NCBI RefSeq assembly: GCF_900108345.1
Contig: NZ_FNVV01000013.1
Location: forward strand, 656,944 to 720,943
Length of the DNA stretch: 64,000 nt
Source: Bacteroides ndongoniae
Lineage (GTDB): Bacteria; Bacteroidota; Bacteroidia; Bacteroidales; Bacteroidaceae
Direction: 5' to 3'
Below, piece after piece: positions 8,876-17,515 of this stretch. Both the position numbers and the translations under genes were made by a program. Within the stretch, counting starts at the first letter, position 1. Each line of letters begins with the position of its first letter. The notes under the pieces were generated by a model. It saw only the letters and a list, made by a program, of their open reading frames with translations. It made no database searches and was not told the origin of the DNA.

Positions 8876-9594
8876 AACGTGCCCTGCTGATGACAGTCGT
8901 GCTGCTGGCTCTCCTGCCCGGCATCGCCAAGGCGCAATGGACCTTCGACATCGTGTCGGTAGAAGCTTACATCAACGACCACAAAAAACAGCGCAGTCTG
9001 CTGCTGGCCCGCAGTACGCTGGAATACAGCAACAAGCTGCTGCACGAATACAGCCGCGAGGAGATCGGCGAGTACAAGGAACTGAATGTGGACTTGGACC
9101 GCTATACCCGCGCCTTCGACGTCATCGACGTGATGTACCAGTCCTTGCGGACGGTACTGAACGTGAAAAGCACTTATACGGCGGTCAGCGACCGTATCGG
9201 CGATTACAAGAGACTGCTGGAAGATTTCAACGAGAGAATCGTGAAACGGGGACGCATCGACCCCGGCGACGTGGTGATACTGGCTATCAACGAGAAAGCG
9301 ATACGGGACATCGCCGATGACGGGGAGCAGCTCTACAAGTCGGTAAGCGACCTTGTATTGTATGCCACCGGAGCAGCGGCCTGTTCTACTTCCGACCTAC
9401 TGCTGGTGCTGGAGGCAGTGAACACGTCGCTGGACGACATCGAGCGACATCTGAACCGGGCATATATCGAGACGTGGCGGTACATACAGGTGCGTATCGG
9501 CTATTGGAAAGAGAAGATTTACCGTCCCAAAGTCAAGGAGATTATCGACGGGGCTTTCGGACGGTGGCGCAAAGCGGGACGGCTGGATTATTAA
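8872..9594 (+). CDS. Exported TraI-like protein
   Basis: 241 residues from the ATG at 8872, which overlaps the previous stop and has AAAGGAGG about 8 bases upstream; an earlier in-frame start lies inside the upstream gene. The signal peptide ends at AKAQ (about residue 21). The mature part is helical and ends in DGAFGRWRKAGRLDY. The same architecture (signal peptide, about 200 helical residues, C-terminal arginine/tryptophan-rich 'W(R)RRA' end) recurs at 58447 and 59171, so these three look like one family of periplasmic tra proteins. TraI/DUF4141 membership is a guess. Confidence 0.7.
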   Translation: MKRALLMTVVLLALLPGIAKAQWTFDIVSVEAYINDHKKQRSLLLARSTLEYSNKLLHEYSREEIGEYKELNVDLDRYTRAFDVIDVMYQSLRTVLNVKSTYTAVSDRIGDYKRLLEDFNERIVKRGRIDPGDVVILAINEKAIRDIADDGEQLYKSVSDLVLYATGAAACSTSDLLLVLEAVNTSLDDIERHLNRAYIETWRYIQVRIGYWKEKIYRPKVKEIIDGAFGRWRKAGRLDY

Positions 9595-9613
9595 CGAACG
9601 ATGAAAGGGAAAA

Positions 9614-10381
9614 ATGAAACGAACATTATTACTCATGGCGGTTGTGACAATCACAACTGGCGGCATCAAGGCGCAGTCGGTCACTTACAACCACGATTCG
9701 CCGAAACAGAATCAGATTACGGTCATGGAAACCGGCACGGGTGCTCTGTCGCCCGAACTCTACTACACGCTGCTGCACAACAAATACAAGAAGTCGGCGG
9801 CGAGTAAGAACAAACTGTCGTTCCGCACGCTGGCGGGTGTGAACCTGTACAACCAGACGGACGAGGCGGAAGCCATCGACTCAGCGCTGGTCAAGCGTGC
9901 CGAAATCGAGGCGCTGAACGTGGCCGACCGGCAGATCGACCTCGCGTGGCTGGCCGAAGGCGATAAGATAAACGCTCAAATGGAACGGCTTCAGCGTAAC
10001 ATCGACCGAATCCTCCTTGCCGGAGGCACGACGGACGACAAGGAACGGTGGACGGAATACTACCACGTGTACCAGTGCGCCATCAACGCCACCAAGGATG
10101 CCTATATGCCCAATGCGCAACGGAAGAAGGAATACCTGCGGATTTATGAGGACGTGGTACGACAGAACGAGATTCTGGTCGGTTTCCTTGCCCGAAGACA
10201 GAACGCTACGGTTACGGACGGGCTATTGAACGCAACTGTCGACCGGAGGCTGAACAAAGGCGGTATCGTCCGAGAGGCAATGGGCCGGTGGAACGAATCG
10301 CGTTTCACAGTGCGAGGGTCACAATCGGACGGTGGCACGGATACAGGAGACGGAGACGAGACGGTAAACAGAGGGAACTAA
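9614..10381 (+). CDS. Exported conserved tra-operon protein (possibly DUF5045)
   Basis: 255 residues with a signal peptide ending at IKAQ (about residue 21). The mature protein starts VTYNHDSPKQNQITVMETGTG, followed by a helical body and a low-complexity, glycine/aspartate-rich tail. It ends 13 bases before traJ. It resembles what I recall of DUF5045 proteins from Bacteroides conjugation clusters, but I could not check this. Probably periplasmic. Confidence 0.65.
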   Translation: MKRTLLLMAVVTITTGGIKAQSVTYNHDSPKQNQITVMETGTGALSPELYYTLLHNKYKKSAASKNKLSFRTLAGVNLYNQTDEAEAIDSALVKRAEIEALNVADRQIDLAWLAEGDKINAQMERLQRNIDRILLAGGTTDDKERWTEYYHVYQCAINATKDAYMPNAQRKKEYLRIYEDVVRQNEILVGFLARRQNATVTDGLLNATVDRRLNKGGIVREAMGRWNESRFTVRGSQSDGGTDTGDGDETVNRGN

Positions 10382-10394
10382 AAGCATATAACCT

Positions 10395-11528
10395 ATGGCA
10401 GACGGAAACATACTTTCAGATTTCGGTATCGACCTCTTGGAAGAGGAGATCGACGACGTGATTTTTCAGACCAACGAGTTCCTGACCGATGCGACCTTTA
10501 CGGGGTCACAAGGACCGTTCTGGTGGATATTGCAGATGTGCATGGCGCTGGCCGCACTCTTCGCCATCATCATGGCGGCAGGTATGGCGTACAAGATGAT
10601 GGTCAAGCACGAGCCGCTGGACGTGATGAAACTTTTCAAGCCGTTGGCCGTGTCGCTCATTCTCTGCTGGTGGTATCCTCCAGCAGATACGGGCATGGCT
10701 GGCAGCGGGAGCAACTGGTGCTTTCTGGACTTCCTCTCCTATATTCCGAACTGTATCGGTTCGTACACACACGACCTCTATGAGGCCGAAGCCTCGCAAA
10801 TCTCGGATAAGTTCGAGGAAGTGCAGGAATTGATTTACGTGCGCGACACGATGTACACCGCCCTTCAGGCGCAGGCCGATGTCGCCCATACGGGTACGTC
10901 GGACCCAAACCTCATTGAGGCGACGATGGAACAAACTGGCGTGGACGAGGTTACTAACATGGAGAAGGATGCAGCGAAGCTGTGGTTCACGTCGCTGACT
11001 TCGGGGGTCATCGTGGGAATAGACAAAATCATCATGCTGATAGCCCTTGTGGTATTCAGAATAGGTTGGTGGGCCACGATTTACTGCCAGCAAATTCTTT
11101 TGGGAATGCTCACCATTTTCGGACCTATCCAGTGGGCGTTCTCGCTCCTGCCCAAATGGGAAGGTGCGTGGGCGAAGTGGCTCACGAGGTATCTGACGGT
11201 ACATTTCTATGGGGCGATGCTCTACTTCGTGGGCTTCTACGTGCTGCTGCTGTTCGACATCGTACTTTGCATACAGGTAGAGAACCTAACGGCGATAACG
11301 GCAAGCGAGCAGACGATGGCGGCTTACCTGCAAAACTCCTTCTTCTCGGCGGGCTATCTGATGGCGGCAAGCATCGTGGCCCTAAAATGCCTGAACCTCG
11401 TCCCCGACCTTGCGGCATGGATGATACCGGAGGGTGACACGGCGTTCTCAACCCGAAACTTCGGCGAGGGCGTGGCACAGCAGGCCAAAATGACGGCAAC
11501 AGGCGCAATGGGTACGGTAATGAGATAA
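10395..11528 (+). CDS. traJ: TraJ, VirB6-like polytopic membrane protein
   Basis: 377 residues with several membrane helices (about 38-65, 70-95, 200-225, 230-260, 275-305, 315-340). Characteristic stretches are GPFWWILQMCMALAALFAI, LLGMLTIFGPIQWAFS and CLNLVPDLAAWMIP. This is Bacteroides TraJ, the VirB6-like inner-membrane channel component. It is followed immediately by traK, as expected. Confidence 0.92.
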   Translation: MADGNILSDFGIDLLEEEIDDVIFQTNEFLTDATFTGSQGPFWWILQMCMALAALFAIIMAAGMAYKMMVKHEPLDVMKLFKPLAVSLILCWWYPPADTGMAGSGSNWCFLDFLSYIPNCIGSYTHDLYEAEASQISDKFEEVQELIYVRDTMYTALQAQADVAHTGTSDPNLIEATMEQTGVDEVTNMEKDAAKLWFTSLTSGVIVGIDKIIMLIALVVFRIGWWATIYCQQILLGMLTIFGPIQWAFSLLPKWEGAWAKWLTRYLTVHFYGAMLYFVGFYVLLLFDIVLCIQVENLTAITASEQTMAAYLQNSFFSAGYLMAASIVALKCLNLVPDLAAWMIPEGDTAFSTRNFGEGVAQQAKMTATGAMGTVMR

Positions 11529-11555
11529 CAAAGTAACGATAAATATTCAAACAAA

Positions 11556-12170
11556 ATGGTCATCAAGAATTTAGAGAACAAAATCAAACTGGTCGGAATT
11601 ATTTGTACCGCCTTTCTTGTGGGCTGCGTCATCATCAGCGTGTCGAGTATCTGGACGGCCCGCACGATGGTTACGGACGCTCAAAAGAAAGTATATGTGC
11701 TGGACGGCAACGTGCCCATACTGGTACGCCGCACGACAATGGAGGAAACGCTCGACGTGGAAGCCAAGAGCCATGTCGAAATGTTCCACCACTACTTCTT
11801 TACCCTTGCTCCCGACGACAAGTACATCCGCTACACGATGGAGAAAGCGATGTACTTAGTGGACGAAACGGGCTTGGCACAGTACAATACGCTCAAGGAG
11901 AAAGGTTTCTATTCCAACATCTTGGGAACGAGTGCCGTCTTTTCGATTTTCTGCGACAGTATCACCTTCAACAAGGAGAAGATGGAGTTCACTTACTACG
12001 GGCGGCAGCGTATCGAACGGCGCAGCAATATCCTGATGCGCGAACTGGTTACGGCGGGACAGCTCAAGCGTGTACCCCGGACGGAGAACAACCCGCACGG
12101 GCTGCTCATTGTGAACTGGCGCACACTGCTGAACAAGGACATCGAGCAAAAGACAAAAAGCAACTATTAA
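11556..12170 (+). CDS. traK: TraK, VirB8-like conjugation protein
   Basis: 204 residues with one N-terminal membrane anchor (about 12-33) and a periplasmic domain containing TARTMVTDAQKKVYVLDGN and HVEMFHHYFFTLAPD, recognisable Bacteroides TraK features. VirB8-type proteins bridge the inner membrane and the periplasmic core of the channel. It lies between traJ and traL. Confidence 0.92.
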   Translation: MVIKNLENKIKLVGIICTAFLVGCVIISVSSIWTARTMVTDAQKKVYVLDGNVPILVRRTTMEETLDVEAKSHVEMFHHYFFTLAPDDKYIRYTMEKAMYLVDETGLAQYNTLKEKGFYSNILGTSAVFSIFCDSITFNKEKMEFTYYGRQRIERRSNILMRELVTAGQLKRVPRTENNPHGLLIVNWRTLLNKDIEQKTKSNY

Positions 12171-12183
12171 CTCTACCAGTCCT

Positions 12184-12567
12184 ATGAATATCAAAGGATT
12201 CAGACGTATGCTGTTCGGCGAGAAGATGCCGGACAAGAACGACCCGAAATACAAGGAGCGCTACGAACGCGACGTGGATGCCGGGCGACGCTTCGCCAAA
12301 GCGACACGTATCGACAAGGCAGTGGCCAAAGTACAGGGTTTCGCCAACGCCCACCGGACGCTGTTTCTCGTCATCGTATTCGGCTTCGCCATCTGCGGGC
12401 TGACATGGAATATTTACCGCCTGACGGTGGTGTACCGCCATCATCCAGTCCGCCGAACGGCCACGGAAATGCAGGATTCCGTGCTCCGGGAACGGCATAA
12501 GATGCTTTCCGTACCGCATGTACGAAGATTCGATACGAAGGAAAGCGGTACGGAAAGGCCGGAATAG
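12184..12567 (+). CDS. traL: TraL-like conjugation protein (DUF3989 type)
   Basis: 127 residues. A basic cytoplasmic N-terminus is followed by one membrane segment (about 60-82, LFLVIVFGFAICGLTWNIY) and a short periplasmic tail. Position between traK and traM and the single-anchor layout fit TraL/DUF3989. Its precise job in the channel is not established from sequence. Confidence 0.75.
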   Translation: MNIKGFRRMLFGEKMPDKNDPKYKERYERDVDAGRRFAKATRIDKAVAKVQGFANAHRTLFLVIVFGFAICGLTWNIYRLTVVYRHHPVRRTATEMQDSVLRERHKMLSVPHVRRFDTKESGTERPE

Positions 12568-12639
12568 AACGGCAGGCTTATGAATATGCCGTTTGAGAGA
12601 ACTATAAGCAAGTATGTGCAACTCAATTAAAGGGAAACA

Positions 12640-13791
12640 ATGAACAATATCTTCAAGAGAATCAATTTCAGGCAGCCGAAGTATATGCTTCCGGCTATCC
12701 TCTATATCCCCCTTCTCGGCACGTCGTACTTCATTTTCGACCTGTTCCATACCGAGAAGGCCGAGGTACAGGACAAGACACTCCAGACGACCGAGTTCCT
12801 GAATCCCGAATTGCCAGACGCCCAAATCAAGGGCGGCGACGGTATCGGCAGCAAGTATGAGAACATGGCCAAATCATGGGGCAAGATACAAGATTATTCC
12901 GCTGTGGACAACATCGAGCGGGACGAACCGGACAATAACCAAGAGGAATATGAATCGCAGTACACCGAAGAGGACATCGCCCTGCTTGACCGGCAGGAAA
13001 AGGAGAAAGATCTGGCAGCGGAAGCGGCCGATGCCAAGAGGCGGGAGCAGGAAGCTCTCGCAGAACTGGAAAAAGCACTCGCCGAAACGAGGTTGAGAGG
13101 ACAACGGGAGGTCATGCCGTCCGAAACGGACAGCACCGCAACGGCGGCTCCGCCAGACACGATGACGCAGGCCAAGGGAACCATCGACGAGGAAAGCCGT
13201 TCGGTCAAAGCTCCTGCGGAGACGGACAAGGCAAGCGAGGTGGTGAAGAAGGTAAAGACGACTTCGGACTACTTCAACACACTGGCGAAAGACGCTCGGG
13301 AACCGAAACTCATCAAGGCGATCATCGACGAGAACATCAAGGCCGTGGACGGCTCGCGTGTGCGGCTGCGCCTGCTGGACGACATCGAAATCAACGAGAG
13401 CGTGGTCAGGCGTGGTACTTACCTGTATGCCACAGTGAGCGGTTTCTCTTCCGGACGTGTAAAAGGAAGCATCAACAGCATATTGGTGGAGGATGAACTG
13501 GTCAAGGTCAGCTTGTCAATCTACGATACGGACGGGCTGGAAGGACTTTACGTACCCATCAGCCAGTTCCGCGAGACAAGCAAGGACGTGGCGAGCAGTG
13601 CCATGTCGGGCAGCATGAACATGAATACCAGCGGATACGGTAACAGCCTCGCCCAATGGGGTATGCAGGCGGTGAACAATGCCTACCAGAAAACGAGTAA
13701 TGCCATCAGCAAGGCTATCAAGAAAAACAAGGTGAAGCTGAAATACGGGACGTTTGTGTATCTGGTGAACGGACGGGAAAACAGGAACTAA
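12640..13791 (+). CDS. traM: TraM, VirB10-like conjugation protein
   Basis: 383 residues. One N-terminal membrane segment (about 15-35) leads to a long charged linker with a coiled-coil-like stretch (EEDIALLDRQEKEKDLAAEA, about 109-155), then the conserved C-terminal periplasmic domain (VRLRLLDDIEINESVVRRGT; SGFSSGRVKGSI; DGLEGLYVPIS). This matches Bacteroides TraM, a VirB10-like protein spanning the envelope. Next downstream are two genes not normally between traM and traN. Confidence 0.92.
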   Translation: MNNIFKRINFRQPKYMLPAILYIPLLGTSYFIFDLFHTEKAEVQDKTLQTTEFLNPELPDAQIKGGDGIGSKYENMAKSWGKIQDYSAVDNIERDEPDNNQEEYESQYTEEDIALLDRQEKEKDLAAEAADAKRREQEALAELEKALAETRLRGQREVMPSETDSTATAAPPDTMTQAKGTIDEESRSVKAPAETDKASEVVKKVKTTSDYFNTLAKDAREPKLIKAIIDENIKAVDGSRVRLRLLDDIEINESVVRRGTYLYATVSGFSSGRVKGSINSILVEDELVKVSLSIYDTDGLEGLYVPISQFRETSKDVASSAMSGSMNMNTSGYGNSLAQWGMQAVNNAYQKTSNAISKAIKKNKVKLKYGTFVYLVNGRENRN

Positions 13792-13804
13792 AAGGGCAGT
13801 GACA

Positions 13805-14158
13805 ATGGAATCAGATATATCAAAACTTCATAAGGGAACGGACGGCTTCTATTACGAGGACTACATCGCTCCCGATAAGCCCGAAACATTCGTCGGGAAG
13901 CTCGTAAGTACCGAATGGTGGCACAAAGGGGTACGATTCGCCCTGATATGCAACTTTCAGGCAGAAGACGGGCGGAGGATTGCCTTATTCGCCTTCCAAA
14001 AGCATACCGGTTTTTACGGGCCGAGAGACGGTGCGGTCAATTTCAAACATGTGGAGAAGAATACCCTCTGGGAGTGTGAAATCCGGAAAACCCGGACGGA
14101 ACGCTGTACCTGGATGAGCGCCCGGCAAATTGTAGAACCGAAAACAGACGCAATATGA
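13805..14158 (+). CDS. Conserved small protein of unknown function, coupled to a DNA methyltransferase
   Basis: 117 residues from the ATG at 13805; a GTG at 13799 is also in frame. Soluble, rich in aromatic residues (GFYYEDYIAPDKPETF, WWHKGVRFALICNF). Its stop overlaps the start of the methyltransferase by 4 bases, so the two are probably one functional insert between traM and traN. I do not recognise a family. Confidence 0.6.
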   Translation: MESDISKLHKGTDGFYYEDYIAPDKPETFVGKLVSTEWWHKGVRFALICNFQAEDGRRIALFAFQKHTGFYGPRDGAVNFKHVEKNTLWECEIRKTRTERCTWMSARQIVEPKTDAI

Positions 14159-14997
14159 TAGAGACGGATCGCATTTACCTTATGGACTGCATGGAGGGCA
14201 TGAAACAGATAGCGGATGGTAGCGTGGACGCCATAATCGCCGACCTACCTTACGGGGTGTTAAATCGCAGCAATCCGTCGGCGAACTGGGACCGCCAGAT
14301 ACCGTTAACAGCCTTGTGGGAGCAATACCGGCGGATTACCAAGCCGGACAGCCCCATTATCCTGTTCGGGCAGGGGCTTTTCTCCGCATGGCTCATGCTG
14401 TCGCAACCCCGGCTATGGCGGTACAACCTCGTGTGGCAGAAAGATCGGGTGACGGGACATCTCAATGCCAAACGTATGCCGCTCCGGCAGCACGAGGATA
14501 TTCTGGTATTCTATAAAAAACAGCCGGTCTATCATCCGCAGATGACACCGTGTCCTTCGGAACGGAGAAATCACGGGAGGCGTAAAACGGAGGGATTTAC
14601 CAACCGTTGTTACGGAACGATGAAACTCTCACCGGTACGCATAGCCGATGACAAATATCCGACCTCGGTCATCTTCATGCCGAAGGAACACAAGAAAGGT
14701 GCGTTCTACCACCCGACACAAAAGCCCGTGGCGTTGATGGAGTACCTGATACGGACCTACACCGACGAAGGCGATGTTGTACTGGACAACTGTATCGGGT
14801 CAGGCACAACCGCCGTGGCCGCTATCCGCACGGGACGGCACTACATCGGATTTGAAATCGAACAGGCGTACTGCGAGATTACCGAGCGGCGGATTCAGGA
14901 GGAACTGGAATGCAGGAACAAGGCACAAGAGGAAAAAGAGATAAGGGAAGAAAAACAAATCAATAAATCAATGACATGGACAAAAAAGGAATCGTAA
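14155..14997 (+). CDS. Orphan beta-class adenine/cytosine-N4 DNA methyltransferase
   Basis: 280 residues. Catalytic motif IV is DLPYG (residues about 30-34) near the N-terminus. Motif I with the S-adenosylmethionine loop, LDNCIGSGTTAVA, lies near residue 210, followed by GRHYIGFEIE. Motif IV before motif I marks the beta class of amino-methyltransferases. HPTQKPVALMEYLI is also typical of the family. No restriction endonuclease gene is adjacent, so it is probably a protective orphan. The 3' end overlaps traN by 22 bases, which ties it to the tra operon. Confidence 0.9.
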   Translation: MIETDRIYLMDCMEGMKQIADGSVDAIIADLPYGVLNRSNPSANWDRQIPLTALWEQYRRITKPDSPIILFGQGLFSAWLMLSQPRLWRYNLVWQKDRVTGHLNAKRMPLRQHEDILVFYKKQPVYHPQMTPCPSERRNHGRRKTEGFTNRCYGTMKLSPVRIADDKYPTSVIFMPKEHKKGAFYHPTQKPVALMEYLIRTYTDEGDVVLDNCIGSGTTAVAAIRTGRHYIGFEIEQAYCEITERRIQEELECRNKAQEEKEIREEKQINKSMTWTKKES

Positions 14998-15827
14998 CGG
15001 CATTTCTTCTGGCGGCAGGGCTACTGGGAATGCCGAATGTACAGGCACAACGAACCTACGAGGAGATGGAACAACTTACGGTAAATGAACAGGTAACAAC
15101 GGTCATCACGGCCTCGGAACCGGTACGCTTCGTGGACATCTCCACCGATAAGGTTGTCGGCGACCAACCGATAGATAACATCGTCCGCCTGAAACCGAAA
15201 GAGGGCGGACACGAGGACGGCGAGGTGCTGGCCATAGTGACCATCGTAACGGAACGCTACCGCACACAGTATGCACTGCTCTACACCACACGGGTGCGGG
15301 AGGCGGTAACAGACAAGGAAATCCAGTTGCAGGAACGAAACGCCTACCACAACCCGGCGGTCTCGATGTCCACCGTGGAGATGACACGCTTCGCCCGGCG
15401 TATCTGGAACTCGCCCGCGAAGATCCGCAACGTCGCCACCAAGGCACACCGCATGACCATGCGGTTGAACAACATCTACGCCGTGGGAGAGTATTTCTTC
15501 ATCGACTTCTCGATAGAGAACCGGACGAACATACGTTTCGACATTGACGAGATACGGGTGAAGCTGGCGGACAAGAAACTGACCAAAGCGACTAATGCGC
15601 AAGTCATCGAACTGGTCCCGGAACTGGTGCTGGAGGCAGGCAAGACGTTCCGGCACGGCTACCGGAATGTGGTCGTGGTTAAGAAAATGACGTTCCCGAA
15701 CGACAAGGTACTGACCATCGAGATGACGGAGAAACAAATCAGCGGGCGTGCCATCAGCCTGAATATCGACTATGAGGACGTGCTGTCGGCCGATTCGTTC
15801 AGCACGGCATTGCTGGAGGAGGAATGA
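14976..15827 (+). CDS. traN: TraN, VirB9-like outer component (DUF4138)
   Basis: 283 residues with a signal peptide ending near VQAQ (residue 25). The body contains YALLYTTRVREAVTDKEI, a helical segment (MSTVEMTRFARRIWN) and ENRTNIRFDIDEIRVKLADK, which are features of Bacteroides TraN/DUF4138. VirB9-type proteins form the outer-membrane core with the VirB10 homologue (TraM). It starts inside the methyltransferase gene. Confidence 0.9.
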   Translation: MDKKGIVTAFLLAAGLLGMPNVQAQRTYEEMEQLTVNEQVTTVITASEPVRFVDISTDKVVGDQPIDNIVRLKPKEGGHEDGEVLAIVTIVTERYRTQYALLYTTRVREAVTDKEIQLQERNAYHNPAVSMSTVEMTRFARRIWNSPAKIRNVATKAHRMTMRLNNIYAVGEYFFIDFSIENRTNIRFDIDEIRVKLADKKLTKATNAQVIELVPELVLEAGKTFRHGYRNVVVVKKMTFPNDKVLTIEMTEKQISGRAISLNIDYEDVLSADSFSTALLEEE

Positions 15828-15829
15828 CA

Positions 15830-16336
15830 ATGAGAAAGACGATTATCCTGACGATTGCCTGCATGTGCCTCGCCGTCGGTGCGAATGCACAACGGGGCAG
15901 CGGCCGCCTTTCGCTCAGTGCGGGGCTGCTGTACAAGAACGGGCTGGACGTGACGCTGGCCTACGAACACGAGATGAACTACCGCCATGCGTGGGAGTTC
16001 TTTGCCAACGGCTACCTGCAATGGGCAGAGTGCGAATCCTGCAAGCATGTATGCCCGAAATCTTTCTGGCAGAATTACCGTACCTACGGCTTCGGCGTGG
16101 CTTACAAACCCTGCGTCACGAAGGGACGCAACCATTACGGAAGCCTCCGTATCGGGGCTTCGGGCGGAAGCGATACGAGGAAGTTCCTTGTCGGGCTGCA
16201 TTTCGGCTACGAGCACAACTATGTGTTGCGGGCGGGCTGGACGCTATACTGGCAAGTCAAGGGAGACGTGATGATAAAGGGGGCCGATGTGCTGCGTACA
16301 GGGGTCGCCCTTGGTATTAAACTACCTATAAAATAA
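15830..16336 (+). CDS. traO: TraO-like exported beta-barrel protein
   Basis: 168 residues. I chose the ATG at 15830: GGAGGAGG at 15815-15822 is 7 bases upstream, whereas the ATG at 15824 would leave one base. The signal peptide ends at ANAQ. The mature protein has alternating beta-strand patterns (GRLSLSAGLLYKNGLDVTLAY, YGFGVAYKP, LHFGYEHNYVLRAGW) like the small outer-membrane TraO proteins. Cysteines at CESCKHVCPK and VAYKPC could form disulfides. Confidence 0.8.
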   Translation: MRKTIILTIACMCLAVGANAQRGSGRLSLSAGLLYKNGLDVTLAYEHEMNYRHAWEFFANGYLQWAECESCKHVCPKSFWQNYRTYGFGVAYKPCVTKGRNHYGSLRIGASGGSDTRKFLVGLHFGYEHNYVLRAGWTLYWQVKGDVMIKGADVLRTGVALGIKLPIK

Positions 16337-16343
16337 GGGAAAT

Positions 16344-17015
16344 ATGAAACAGAACATTATCAGAAAGGCTTGCCCGATTTTGCAGGCTGTCTTTATGTCC
16401 GGGGTGTTGGCCGCCTGTGACGCACATATCGAAGTACCCGACACGGCAGTACGTCCCGGGCACGTCCTCTGTGTGGACGGCAAGGCCGTGCCGTACAGCG
16501 AGTACGAAAATTCCGGGAAACAGGCGATTGCCGTCGTCTTCCATACCTATTCCGACGGAGAAACGGAAGGCAACGGGTATGCCGTTTATCTGTGGGACAT
16601 GGCACCGAAGGCTTTCGCCGACAGCCTCGGCGTCGAGCAGGGTACGTCGGCAGACATCACGGCATACGACGGGAATGCGAACACGAATGCACTGCACGGG
16701 ACGGACGAAACGACTTCTCCGATGGCCGAATCCGTTTTTGCCCTGTGGAAATACGGGCAGAGCGCCTATGTGCCCTCAGTGGCGCAGATGCGTCTGCTGT
16801 ACGCGGCACGTGGCATCATCAATCCGGTCATCGAGAAATGCGGCGGAGACCCGCTTCCGACTGAGGCCAACGAGTGCTGGTACTGGACATCGACGGAGGT
16901 GGAAGGACAGCAGACGGTCAAAGCATGGCTCTACTCGACAGCCAGCGGAGCCATGCAGGAAACGCCCAAGACGCAGGCGCATAAAGTGCGTCCCATTATA
17001 ACCATCAACAACTGA
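16344..17015 (+). CDS. Lipoprotein with a DUF1566-like C-terminal domain
   Basis: 223 residues. Lipobox LAAC with the lipidated cysteine at residue 25. The C-terminal part (CWYWTSTEVEGQQTVKAWLY ... HKVRPI) matches the C-lectin-like DUF1566 pattern of surface proteins. It follows traO by 7 bases. A surface-exposed role in mating contact is inferred only from type and position. Confidence 0.72.
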   Translation: MKQNIIRKACPILQAVFMSGVLAACDAHIEVPDTAVRPGHVLCVDGKAVPYSEYENSGKQAIAVVFHTYSDGETEGNGYAVYLWDMAPKAFADSLGVEQGTSADITAYDGNANTNALHGTDETTSPMAESVFALWKYGQSAYVPSVAQMRLLYAARGIINPVIEKCGGDPLPTEANECWYWTSTEVEGQQTVKAWLYSTASGAMQETPKTQAHKVRPIITINN

Positions 17016-17019
17016 ATTT

Positions 17020-17508
17020 ATGATTATGAACGGAATTAAAGATTTCAATGCACCACAATATGTGGATATAGTACATCCGGACAAAGGATTTTTCGGGTAT
17101 CTGTTGAGATGCAAATGTCCTAAGCAAGAGGACGTTTCCGGTAATTACATATTCCTCGATGATGGAATAGACTGCTACGAGAGGTTTCCTTCCGCAAAGA
17201 ACCGCAGGGAAGAAATCCGGACGGAATGGAACGGTCGTATCAGCCATTACCATGATATTTTCCAAGGGCAGCTCTACTATGTCAATAAAGAATTGATTGA
17301 AGGTTTCATTGATTTCATGACTTGTGGCTCTGACGATGCTGTCCGGATTTTCCTTGAGAAGTTTACAGCGGAAGTACGGGCTTCTGCAATATATGACGCT
17401 TTAAGGCTTAAACCTCTATATGCAGTTTCCCATGTCTGCCAGCTTACTGCTGATAACCGTATACAATGGCCTCATATCCATGTCCTCTGGGGCATTAAAA
17501 AGAATTGA
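17020..17508 (+). CDS. Small protein of unknown function
   Basis: 162 residues, no signal peptide or membrane segment, no family recognised. It contains FFGYLLRCKCPKQEDVSG and a helical C-terminal half (AVRIFLEKFTAEVRASAIYDAL). It is AT-richer than its neighbours. It sits between the lipoprotein and the coupling-protein gene, which starts 7 bases after its stop. Confidence 0.55.
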   Translation: MIMNGIKDFNAPQYVDIVHPDKGFFGYLLRCKCPKQEDVSGNYIFLDDGIDCYERFPSAKNRREEIRTEWNGRISHYHDIFQGQLYYVNKELIEGFIDFMTCGSDDAVRIFLEKFTAEVRASAIYDALRLKPLYAVSHVCQLTADNRIQWPHIHVLWGIKKN

Positions 17509-17515
17509 CATAGCA

